64,000 nucleotides of DNA from CAWDMC01 sp963803295 (lineage in GTDB: Bacteria; Acidobacteriota; Terriglobia; UBA7540), in assembly GCA_963803295.1 (NCBI GenBank), contig CAWDMC010000023.1, positions 310,001 through 374,000 on the forward strand. The letters run 5' to 3'. The number at the start of each line of letters is the position of its first letter. The first letter of the stretch is position 1. Shown here one piece after another: positions 47,652-54,844 of this stretch. The notes below the pieces were generated by a model. It was not told the origin of the DNA. It saw only the letters and a list, made by a program, of their open reading frames with translations, and did not search any database. Both the position numbers and the translations under genes were made by a program.

Positions 47652-48983
47652 TCAGGCTTCATACTGCACCTCATTGGACAGGTTCGATGCAAGTTTAGGA
47701 TAACGCCGTCGATCGCGGAATCGCTTGCCGGGGTGAGCATGGGGCAAGGGACCCTTCACTGGCTCAAACAGCATGAACCCTCGGTCATCGGCGCGAACGC
47801 CGCGCAGCACCCCTTCGGCAGCGAAGCGTTTGGCGGTGGTAAAGTGCACTCCCATCTGCGTGGCCATCTCAGGGGCCGTAAGCCAGCCTTGGCTTCGAAG
47901 ATGTTGGACGTAGGAACGGATGCCATAGGAGTTGCGAATGTGCCGAACGATCAGCCGTGTAAAACGGTTTTTCCGTCCGGTTCGCAGCCAACGCGCGTTG
48001 AGAGTCCGTGCAATTTGGGCATCCGTTTGTTCGGTGGCAAGCACGCGGACGAGTTCAACCGTGTCCGCAGGTGTACGAACCAGATCCGGGGCGCTCAGAG
48101 GCAACGGCCGTTCCAGCGAGGTTGTTGCCCCGCCTTTCCAGCGGATGTGGATCTGGATGTTCTGTGTCTTGACGAGCGTGACGTCTTCGATAAGCAGCCG
48201 CAGCATCCGCTTGCGATCGCGAGCCGGAGTGCGCGGATCATTCCACACACGAGGAAGGTCGGAAGCCAGCGCATGGATTCGATCCCGATCGGCATCGGTC
48301 AGTGCCGATGGTTGCGACCGACTGATCCGTGCATACTCTTCCTCGACCTGCGCCAAAATCACGAGCTTTTCATTCCACTGCCGTTCCAGATTATCCACCA
48401 CCAAGCGGTTTTCCGGGCGAGCCAGCAAGTACTGGCGCTGAGCCAACTCGGCCTCTTCCCGAGCCCGTTCCACTTGTGCGCTTCGCAAACGATCCACCTC
48501 CGCCTGCCGTGTCCGCAACTCCTCAAAGACCTCCAACGCCACCTCCAAGGAGGCTGGATTGACGGCCTTCAGAACAAGTTCCGTGATGGCCTGATCGATC
48601 TGCGCGCCAGACAGGTGTTGGCATAGTGGCTCGGCCGTCTGAATTCCGCGTCGCTGGCACACATAGTCCGGAATCGGATGGCCATGATCGATGTGATAGC
48701 GCACCGTCATCCTTAAACCACACACGCCGCAGATGACCAGACCTTGCAGCAAGGCCGCGCCTTCCCGCGGCGGGCTCCTGCGCCGCTCTCCCCCATACCC
48801 GTTCGCGTTGGCAAGCAGTTTCGCTTGATTGGATTCAAACTCTTCCCACGAGATGTATCCTGGATACATATTGGGCGGGAACACGGACCATTCTTCTCGC
48901 TTCAGGCGCCGGTAGCGAACCTGTTCGCCAACGACCACTTTGCGCTGGCGGGTTCGGCCATAGACAAAAGCTCCGGTGTAGCA
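47652..48983 (-). pseudogene. Large serine recombinase, C-terminal fragment
   Basis: About 444 codons. From the N-terminal side: YTGAFVYGRTRQRKVVVGE and HPGYISWEEF-type text (MYPGYISWEEFESNQAKL), which is the end of the Recombinase domain. A zinc ribbon follows (LVICGVCGLRMTVRY, then DYVCQRRG and CQHLSG). A long coiled coil comes next (EVFEELRTRQAEVDRLRSAQ), with the QWNEKLVILAQVEEEYARI segment. A C-terminal DNA-binding region ends at a stop three bases inside the insertion boundary. The catalytic resolvase domain with its nucleophile Ser is absent. The reading frame is preceded immediately by a TGA at 48986-48984. The remaining frame is intact, so the deletion may be recent. Confidence 0.85.
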
Positions 48984-49166
48984 TCACCGCCCTCTCAAAG
49001 CCAGCAGGTCAGCTAGAGCCATCAGGTCTTCCATCCGGAAATAGGAGCGGCCTTTTCCGACCGTCGCGTAGGCGTCGGCAGGAATCGCGTCGGTCCAGCT
49101 GACAGGCACTGAGAGCGGCGATCCGTCCGCAAGCTGAATCGTTACCCGATCCTCGCCCCACAGTTG
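48984..49166 (-). pseudogene. DUF5372-like fragment directly before the recombinase fragment
   Basis: The minus strand encodes WGEDRVTIQLADGSPLSVPV, then SWTDAIPADAYATVGKGRS and FRMEDLMALADLLALRGR, ending at TGA 48986-48984. The SWTD-x-x-P-A and GRS-x-FR-x-EDL-x-L pattern matches the small DUF5372 proteins often found beside large serine recombinases in mobile DNA. The upstream side closes with TAA near 49168 and no start codon is left. It is in the same frame as the recombinase piece, separated only by the stop. Confidence 0.55.
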
Positions 49167-49217
49167 TTAGACAACAAAACGGAAGGACCGGCCACAAAAC
49201 GGGTGGAAGGGATGAGT

Positions 49218-49237
49218 GATTCGAATCTGTTTCGAAT
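49218..49237. repeat. Nested palindrome near the right junction of the insertion
   Basis: ATTCGAA (49219-49225) and TTCGAAT (49231-49237) flank a 5-base spacer, and GATTCGAATC at 49218-49227 is itself a perfect palindrome. It lies about 30 bp from the GGACAA junction, as a recombinase half-site might. Confidence 0.5.
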
Positions 49238-49266
49238 CGACTAGATCACGTGCAGTTAACAGCTTT

Positions 49267-50075
49267 GGACAAACCGGTCGTGGAAAATAGTGTGCGTTAT
49301 GTACGGGAACGTTTCTTTAAGGGGGAGACCTTTATCGACCTCGAGGACGTGGCACGCCGTGCTCTGGTCTGGTGCCGCGAGGTCGCTGGCCGCCGCCTCC
49401 ACGGAACCACCCGGCGAGTGCCCCTGGAGGTCTTTGAGACAGAAGAGAAGTCCCAGCTGATTCCGCTCCAGGCCGAACGCTTCGAGACGCCCACCTGGGC
49501 TCAATGCCAAGTTCATCCCGATCACCATATCCGCTTTGGCCAAGCGCTCTACTCGGTTCCCACGCGCTGGATCGGTTGCCGGGTCGAGGTCCGCGGCGAT
49601 CGCTCCCTGGTTCGTATCTATGCGAGAGGTGAGTTGATCAAGACGCATGAACGCAAGCCGCCCGGCAGCCGCTCCACCGACTACACCGATTACCCGGAGG
49701 GCCGCGCCCCCTACGCCCGGCGCTGGCCCGACTATTACCGCCGGCGGGCTCGTGAACTCGGATCCGCCGCCGGCGAATTCACCGATCAACTGCTGGGCGG
49801 CGAGTTTCCCCTGGAGCCGTCTGCGTCAGGCGCAAAAGCTGCTGCGCCTGGTCGAACGCTACGGGGCGGCCCGCCTGGACGCCGCCTGTCGGCGGGCTCT
49901 CGACTTCGACCTGCTCGACGTCCACCGCCTGCAGCACATTCTGGAACAGGGATTGGAATCTCAAACCGAACCTCAGCCGGTCGTCGGACCTCAGTCGGCG
50001 CTCGAGTTGAAATTTCTCCGTCCCGCTCACCACTTCGTTGATGATCAAGGAGGCCCTCATGCAGATCCCGCCTGA
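49267..50075 (+). pseudogene. istA: istA transposase, 3' part
   Basis: Resumes istA with KPVVENSVRYVRERFFKGET, DLEDVARRALVWCREVAGRR and the C-terminal beta-barrel segment FGQALYSVPTRWIGCRVEVR. A frameshift near 49808-49815 moves the coding trace to the next frame, RLRQAQKLLRLVERYGAARL, which continues through LRPAHHFVDD to the TGA at 50073-50075 overlapping istB. Combined with the upstream part this is the complete C-terminal half of IstA, but not translatable. Confidence 0.82.
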
Positions 50076-50549
50076 ACTGAAGACGGTGCTGAAGCGCTTG
50101 AAACTCTCCGGCTGTTGGCCACTCTGCCCGACCGCTAGGCTTATGCCCGCCAGGAAAAACTCGACTATCCACAGTTTCTGGAACTGATCCTCTCCGACGA
50201 AGTCGAGCGCCGCGAGCACAAGCACCTCGCCAACCGCTTACACGATGCTGGCTTCGAGGAAGAATGCGCCCTGGAACGCTTCGATTGGTCGGCTAAAATC
50301 CGCCTCGATAAGGCGCGCTTGAGCGACCTGTTCGGCCTGCACTTCCTGGAGCGCCATGAGAACGTCATTTTTTGTGGTCCCGTGGCGTGGGTAAATCGTT
50401 CCTGGCCCAGGCCCTCGGCCATGCTGCTTGCCGCGCTGGCTATCGGGTGCTGTTCAGCCGAGCCGACTTGCTGCTGAAAACCCAGGCCCGCTCCCGCGCC
50501 GATAACTCCTTCGACCGGGAGTTGCGCCGCTTTCTCAGTCCCGATCTAC
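50059..50549 (+). pseudogene. istB: istB transposition helper ATPase, frameshifted and truncated
   Basis: AGGAGG lies five bases before ATG 50059 and the N-terminus MQIPPELKTVLKRLKLSG is typical of IstB. One lost base then shifts the trace to LLATLPDR, an amber codon and AYARQEKLDYPQFLELILSD. The Walker A region reads FCGPV then, after another lost G (GGG became GG, near 50388), WGKS-type text resumes as GKSFLAQALGHAACRAGYRV. The trace ends with RFLSPDL near 50548, where Walker B should follow. Instead the DNA passes into unrelated sequence. IstB would be the AAA+ regulator of IS21 transposition; this copy is dead. Confidence 0.82.
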
Positions 50550-51155
50550 ACGGTGGATATCAGTGCCAAGAATTTTTGGGGCAAGAGAATTTCTAAAGCA
50601 GACTTTTCGCTGTACCTTTTCGACAAAGACAAAGCTCGGATCGGGGAAGGGTGGATTTCTATCAGTGACGTTGGGCCCGGGCAGGTGGTCAAATTTCAGA
50701 CGGCAGCTGGAGCGTCCGGAACAGCCCTGTCTGTGGTGCTCGCTCCGCAGTCACTTCCCGCAGAGCTGCAGTCGTACCTTCCTCCCAAGACCGTCTCAGT
50801 GACTGTGAACTCCGTGCCTCAAGGAGCTGGATTGAAGGTTGATGGCGCTGAAGCGGGAATCACACCGAAGATCATTCATGTTACACCAGGCAAACATATG
50901 TTGGAGTTCAGTAAGGAGGGCTTCAATCCAGGGCGCTTTCCGCTAGAGATCACTGCCGACGATGCCTCCGGAGGCAGTGTGAGTTACGAACTCGGAGCGT
51001 CTGCCCACGACACCGTCGAACTTCGAGACGGTTCCATCCTGAGCGGAGACGGAATCGATGCCCACTGAAGTCCTAGTGCGTATTGGGGGGACTATTCAGC
51101 ACTTGAGTCGCAATCAAGTGAAGCGCATCTCTTTGGTCTCGCGTAACACGCGTTC
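50550..51155 (+). pseudogene. PEGA-domain protein, 5' end lost and 3' frameshift
   Basis: Right after the istB remnant, a frame reads TVDISAKNFWGKRISKADF and continues about 170 codons with a PEGA domain: SVTVNSVPQGAGLKVDGAEA, TPKIIHVTPGKHMLEFSKEG and NPGRFPLEITADD. A GTG at 50553 is in frame but lacks a ribosome-binding site, and the coding text appears to start mid-domain. The frame stops at 51068, yet a neighbouring frame from about 51053 reads TEVLVRIGGTIQHLSRNQV and KRISLVSR, which looks like the natural C-terminus. PEGA domains are surface or periplasmic beta-sandwiches. The gene was probably truncated by the IS event. Confidence 0.68.
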
Positions 51156-51203
51156 GGAGTAGGCGTTGCCACCGGCTGACCAGGAATGGAGCCCTTCCCT
51201 CAA
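51114..51203 (-). pseudogene. Possible DDE transposase remnant
   Basis: The minus strand encodes EGLHSWSAGGNAYSERVLRE then TKEMRFT and a stop. The NAYSERV-x-RE-x-KE pattern resembles the segment around the last catalytic Glu of IS3/IS481-type integrase cores. It overlaps the plausible 3' end of the PEGA gene on the other strand, so one of the two readings must be chance. Confidence 0.25.
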
Positions 51204-51267
51204 AAAATTAGGATTGCGCCCAAATACCCTCGGGGAGAGCCTGCGCGATGATTCGCGATACGTATCG

Positions 51268-51296
51268 TTGACTGCAAGGACAGCGTTTGCTACAGT
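51268..51296 (+). promoter_or_regulatory. Sigma-70 promoter of rpsT
   Basis: TTGACT (51268-51273), a 17-base spacer and TACAGT (51291-51296). Transcription would begin near 51303, 26 bases before the GTG start at 51329. Confidence 0.7.
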
Positions 51297-51328
51297 TGAA
51301 GTTCGTATTTTGGCGAATAGGAGATTCT

Positions 51329-51607
51329 GTGGCAAGTCACAAATCAGCTCTAAAGCGCATCAAGCAGACTCGCAAGCGCACCACCTTAAACCGCATGCAT
51401 CTGACGAAGCTGCGCCATCAAATCCGCGGCTTGCGCCATGCGGTTGCCAGCAAAGATAAGGCGGCAGCCGAGGCGCTGCTGAAGTCCACTCTGGGACTGA
51501 TTGACCATTCGATTCAAAAGGGCGTATTGCACGCCAACACGGCTGCTCGCTACAAATCTCGCCTGACCCTGCGTTTTAATGAGTTTTCAGCCAAGCAGGT
51601 CGCTTAG
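51329..51607 (+). CDS. rpsT: 30S ribosomal protein S20
   Basis: 92 residues from the GTG at 51329, placed five bases after AGGAG (51319-51323). The frame is open upstream to 51287 but S20 begins with the MA/VASHKSALKRIKQ motif found here. The text is the usual basic three-helix bundle: ASHKSALKRIKQTRKRTTL, RHAVASKDKAAAEALLKSTL and the C-terminal NTAARYKSRLTLRFN. It binds 16S rRNA helices in the small subunit. It has its own promoter. It is the first intact gene right of the decay zone and convergent with holA. Confidence 0.97.
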   Translation: MASHKSALKRIKQTRKRTTLNRMHLTKLRHQIRGLRHAVASKDKAAAEALLKSTLGLIDHSIQKGVLHANTAARYKSRLTLRFNEFSAKQVA

Positions 51608-51718
51608 GTCGGGATCGCGGGCACCCAACCTTCTTGTCTCGACCAACTCCTCCTCGTAGAGGATCATCTAGGGCATACTCGCAAAAGGATGAACGAGAGC
51701 GGGCGACACGCCACCAGC

Positions 51719-52819
51719 TCAGGCTTCCCTCGGTCCCAACGGAATAACGACGTTCAACATGGGGACACTCCCCGCCGACTTTCCGGAGATAATCCGCCAG
51801 ACAAGATACTCCAGCAAAATACGGGAGTCCTTCCATGACGACTTGATACCGAGGTCCGTCTCCCTAAGGTGCCGTAGGGACTGCTGCATTTCCAGCCGGG
51901 AATAGTTGCGAGCCACAACGGGAGCAATCTCTTGCGTTGAAAAGGGATTGCTGCGAAAGCGATTCCAGTTGCTGCGCGACCCTCCGTAGGAGCCTTGCCC
52001 CGCCCCCGAACCGAGCTTCAACGATTGCCGGAAAAGATCACCGATATACCAAAGCAGTAGCATCTCGGATTGCTTTCCGGCCTCGAGTGCTCGCAACTCC
52101 CGGAGAGACTGCGCCACATCACGATCAGCGATCTTACACAGCAGCTTGCCGATTTCACGTTCCTCGTGGAAGCTAACCAGCAAATCGAAATCGGTACGCT
52201 CCAGGCGCTTGGTTCCGGGTCTGGCGGTTAGGATCTTCTCCGTTTCGGTACGCATCCAGAGCAGGTCCACGCCCATAGCTTTGGACCCACTCTCTATCGG
52301 CCGCTCAAATCTCAGGACCATTTCCGCGGCCAGTTCAGGGGCGATCTCAACATTGGCTTGCCTAAGATAGCCCTCCAGCCACGCCGCCGCCTCGTTCCGT
52401 CCGGGAGGCCGCATCTCCACCAGTTCCACCTTCTTCTCCAAAAGCTGGATAAAGCGACGACGCCGATCGGGCTCCACCGCAGCGAAGACCACGGTGGCGA
52501 AGGTCGAAGGCCGCGCCAGATACGAATCCAGCGCCTCGAAATCATCGTCTCCGGCGTGCTTGAAGTCCTCCGGATCGGATACAACCATGAAGGTATGGCC
52601 GCCCAGCATCGGCATCTGATACGCAGTCTGCAGGTCGAGGCGGAGCCGTTTCGGGTCGAATTCTACTTCAGCGAGGCACCAATGCCGGGTCTCCGGCGGA
52701 AGCGTCGCAACAATCGCCTTGCGGCACTCCTCATGGAGAAATCGATCGGGTCCGCGGAGGAAGTATGCCGGTCCGGGCTTGCCCTTGCGAAGGGCAGCGA
52801 TGAACTGGGTGGGACCCAT
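51719..52819 (-). CDS. holA: DNA polymerase III subunit delta
   Basis: 366 residues from the ATG at 52819, the position where family similarity begins (QFIAALRKGKPGPAYFLRGP, then DRFLHEECRKAIV). Domain 1 has the ALDSYLARPSTFATVVFAAV strand; domain 2 and the collar follow, with LLWYIGDLFRQSLKLGSGAG near residue 265 and EMQQSLRHLRETDLGIKSS near 320, the signature of HolA C-termini. It loads the beta clamp as part of the clamp loader. The ATG lacks a good ribosome-binding site. The frame continues upstream through a 21-bp tandem duplication, so a longer start, for example at about 52900, cannot be excluded. It is divergent from tlyA. Confidence 0.9.
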   Translation of the reverse strand: MGPTQFIAALRKGKPGPAYFLRGPDRFLHEECRKAIVATLPPETRHWCLAEVEFDPKRLRLDLQTAYQMPMLGGHTFMVVSDPEDFKHAGDDDFEALDSYLARPSTFATVVFAAVEPDRRRRFIQLLEKKVELVEMRPPGRNEAAAWLEGYLRQANVEIAPELAAEMVLRFERPIESGSKAMGVDLLWMRTETEKILTARPGTKRLERTDFDLLVSFHEEREIGKLLCKIADRDVAQSLRELRALEAGKQSEMLLLWYIGDLFRQSLKLGSGAGQGSYGGSRSNWNRFRSNPFSTQEIAPVVARNYSRLEMQQSLRHLRETDLGIKSSWKDSRILLEYLVWRIISGKSAGSVPMLNVVIPLGPREA

Positions 52820-52830
52820 GCCGAAAAGTG

Positions 52831-52872
52831 TAAAGGAGAAAGCCCGAAGGGTAAAGGAGAAAGGGCGAAGCG
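52831..52872. repeat. 21-bp tandem duplication in the holA-tlyA divergent region
   Basis: TAAAGGAGAAAG occurs at 52831-52842 and 52852-52863; the full 21-bp units differ at only a few positions. On the plus strand each copy contains a perfect AAAGGAG. If holA started further upstream, the unit would be translated twice as a 7-residue repeat. Confidence 0.75.
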
Positions 52873-52912
52873 TCTTGTTTGCCCCTTGCTTCATGCCTTT
52901 GATGGTCGCATC

Positions 52913-53698
52913 ATGATCCTCGTGAAAGGGCTGAAGACACGTCTTGACCTTCTGCTGGTCGCGCGAAGGCTGGTGGAGTCTCGCGAGAAAGCGCAAGCAT
53001 TGATACTGGCAGGACAGGTGCTGGTCGACGAGCAGAAGGTTGACAAATGCGGTGCGGCTGTGAGTCGCCAGGCTTCCGTACGGCTGCTGGGCGAACCGAT
53101 CCCATATGTCGGCCGCGCCGGGCTGAAGCTCGCAGGAGCCTTGGATCATTTTGGTGTTGATCCGCGAGGCCGCACCTGTCTCGACATCGGCTCCTCCACT
53201 GGCGGCTTCACGGATTGTCTGCTCCAGCGAGAGGCGGCGCGGGTGATCGCGATTGACGCGGGTACAAACCAGCTTGATTGGAAGCTGCGCCAGGATCCGC
53301 GGGTGGAATTGCATGAACAGACTAACGCTCGCTATCTGACACTCGATGCGATCGGCAGTCGCGCGGATCTGGTCACGATCGACGTCTCCTTCATCTCGGT
53401 GGCATTGATCCTGCCGGTGCTCCCAGGATTACTTGAACCAGGCGCAGAGGCGCTGGTCCTGGTGAAGCCGCAATTCGAGGTGGGCCGTCGACAGGTGGGC
53501 AAGGGCGGCGTGGTGAGGGACGAGCGCCTGTGGCAGCAGTCTGTGGATCGCGTCTCCGCCGTCATGGTCGAGACCGGCTTCACTTGTCCGCGCGCCGCAC
53601 CCAGTATTCTGCCGGGTGCAGAAGGCAATCGCGAGTTCTTCCTGCATGCCTTGTGGAAGGGTCCAAAAAAGTCCGAGGTCCAGAATCCGGAGTCATAG
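52913..53698 (+). CDS. tlyA: TlyA-family rRNA 2'-O-methyltransferase/haemolysin
   Basis: 261 residues from the ATG at 52913; the frame is open far upstream across holA antisense, but the S4 domain starts here with LDLLLVARRLVESREKAQAL and ILAGQVLVDEQKVDK. The RrmJ-type methyltransferase domain follows: PYVGRAGLKLAGALDHF, the SAM-binding TCLDIGSSTGGFTDCLL and ALVLVKPQFEVGRRQVGKGG, containing catalytic Lys residues. TlyA methylates 16S and 23S rRNA cytidines. It is divergent from holA and followed 120 bp later by nadK, a neighbourhood (tlyA-nadK) seen in many bacteria, so co-transcription is likely. No clear ribosome-binding site precedes the ATG. Confidence 0.9.
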   Translation: MILVKGLKTRLDLLLVARRLVESREKAQALILAGQVLVDEQKVDKCGAAVSRQASVRLLGEPIPYVGRAGLKLAGALDHFGVDPRGRTCLDIGSSTGGFTDCLLQREAARVIAIDAGTNQLDWKLRQDPRVELHEQTNARYLTLDAIGSRADLVTIDVSFISVALILPVLPGLLEPGAEALVLVKPQFEVGRRQVGKGGVVRDERLWQQSVDRVSAVMVETGFTCPRAAPSILPGAEGNREFFLHALWKGPKKSEVQNPES

Positions 53699-53818
53699 AA
53701 AGGCAGGGATCGCCCGCTGTTCTTCGACTCCAGACGCTTCCCTGACTGCTGATAGAATGTGTTCCTGACTTTGTTGTGCCTGATTTTGAGAGCTGTCGTA
53801 ACGCAAGGCGACTAACCC

Positions 53819-54682
53819 ATGCACATCCAGAGAATAGGCATCACCTCAAAACCCAAGAAGAGCGAAGTGGCGGAGATTGTCCCGCCCCTTATCGATTGGC
53901 TGGCTGAACGCAGCATCGACGTATCGATCGATAAAGAGACTGCTGCAACTCTGGGATTGAGTGGGAAAAGCGTCTCGCGCAACGAAATGCCCTCTTGTGC
54001 GGACCTGATCATCGTACTGGGAGGCGACGGCACGCTCCTGGCGACCGCGCGGGCGCTCAACCGCAAGCCTGTGCCATTGCTGGCCGTTAATCTTGGCGGC
54101 CTCGGATTCCTGACCGTGATCGCCCGTGAGGAACTATACGGGACGCTCGAAAGAGTGCTGGCTGGAGAGATCGAGACCGAGCGCCGCACCCAGATCGAAG
54201 CGCAGATCGTACGCCAGGGAGAAGTGATCGCCTCCTACCTGGCCCTGAACGACATCGTCCTGAACAAAGGGGCCATCGCGCGCGTGCTCGATTTCGAGGC
54301 CTGGGTGGACGGCCAGTTCGTCTCAATTTACAAGGCTGACGGTCTGATCGTCTCTACTCCAACCGGATCTACAGCCTATTCGCTCGCTGCCGGCGGCCCG
54401 GTGGTCATGCCAGCGGTCGGATCTTTTATTGTCACGCCGATCTGCGCGCACACACTCACGAATCGTCCCATCGTGCTGCCGGATACCGCGGTCATCGAGA
54501 TTGCCGTGAAAAGCCAACGCGAATCGGTTTATCTGACGGTTGACGGTCAGGTGGGAATTGCGGTGCGTAGCGACGATCTGGCCCGTATCGGGAAGGCCGA
54601 ATCGTTTGTCGAGCTGATTAAGTCTCCGCAGAAAAGCTACTACGAAATCCTGCGCCAGAAATTGAAATGGGGAGAGCGATAG
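53819..54682 (+). CDS. nadK: NAD kinase
   Basis: 287 residues, normal for the family. It has the GGDGT motif in IIVLGGDGTLLATARAL at about 66-82, the conserved NLGGLGFLT strand, LNDIVLNKGAIARVLD and the TPTGSTAYSLAAGGP loop at about 177-191 that binds NAD. It phosphorylates NAD to NADP with ATP or polyphosphate. An AAGGCG lies 9 bases before the ATG. It is downstream of tlyA and convergent with lysA; the gap to lysA contains a repeat hairpin. Confidence 0.95.
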   Translation: MHIQRIGITSKPKKSEVAEIVPPLIDWLAERSIDVSIDKETAATLGLSGKSVSRNEMPSCADLIIVLGGDGTLLATARALNRKPVPLLAVNLGGLGFLTVIAREELYGTLERVLAGEIETERRTQIEAQIVRQGEVIASYLALNDIVLNKGAIARVLDFEAWVDGQFVSIYKADGLIVSTPTGSTAYSLAAGGPVVMPAVGSFIVTPICAHTLTNRPIVLPDTAVIEIAVKSQRESVYLTVDGQVGIAVRSDDLARIGKAESFVELIKSPQKSYYEILRQKLKWGER

Positions 54683-54729
54683 CAAGGTAAAGAGCCGGTG
54701 GAAGGATGCCGAAGAACCCTTCCGAACCC

Positions 54730-54813
54730 TGTCATTCCGAACGGAGTGAGGAATCTGGCTCTGGAAACGAGGACGACGCAAGATTCTTCGTCGCTTCGCC
54801 CCTCAGAATGACA
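54730..54813. repeat. PCHSERSEES-type imperfect inverted repeat
   Basis: TGTCATTCCGAACGGAGTGA (54730-54749) and the following GGAATCT pair imperfectly with AGATTCTTCG... (from 54781) and CCTCAGAATGACA (54801-54813), giving arms of about 27-33 bp around a 24-bp loop. The motif is the dispersed repeat that, when translated, gives PCHSERSEES-like text. It sits between convergent nadK and lysA and may act as a bidirectional terminator. Confidence 0.8.
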
Positions 54814-54844
54814 GTGGCGATGAGATTATCCGTACCCTCTTGGT

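Larger units (their letters stand above)
47649..49266 (-). mobile_element. Insertion into istA carrying a serine-recombinase fragment
   Basis: The 1618-bp segment interrupts istA exactly between ...PLHPKD and KPVVENSVRYV. Joining the flanks restores the istA frame and the expected sequence. Both junctions carry GGACAA (47643-47648 and 49267-49272), so the insertion either duplicated 6 bp or recombined at that core. Inside are the C-terminal two-thirds of a large serine recombinase and a DUF5372-like fragment, both on the minus strand, plus a palindrome at 49218-49237 near the right junction. It is an internally deleted remnant of a recombinase-borne element. Confidence 0.75.
46745..50549 (+). 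mobile_element. Degenerate IS21-family insertion sequence (istA-istB), interrupted
   Basis: Left-end repeats, a broken istA (46867-47648 and 49267-50075) and a truncated istB (50059-50549) lie in the normal IS21 order. The istA stop overlaps the istB start, as usual. Another insertion (47649-49266) splits istA. The right end is missing because istB runs directly into a PEGA-domain gene. Several frameshifts and nonsense codons make the element inactive. Confidence 0.85.

Noticed and set aside
47499..48626. Long plus-strand open frame through the recombinase region
   Set aside because: Antisense to the recombinase fragment, which has clear zinc-ribbon and coiled-coil text; the plus frame shows no protein features beyond the short istA piece at its start.
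52358..52912. Long N-terminal extension of TlyA across holA
   Set aside because: It is antisense to holA and unlike TlyA, whose S4 domain starts at 52913.
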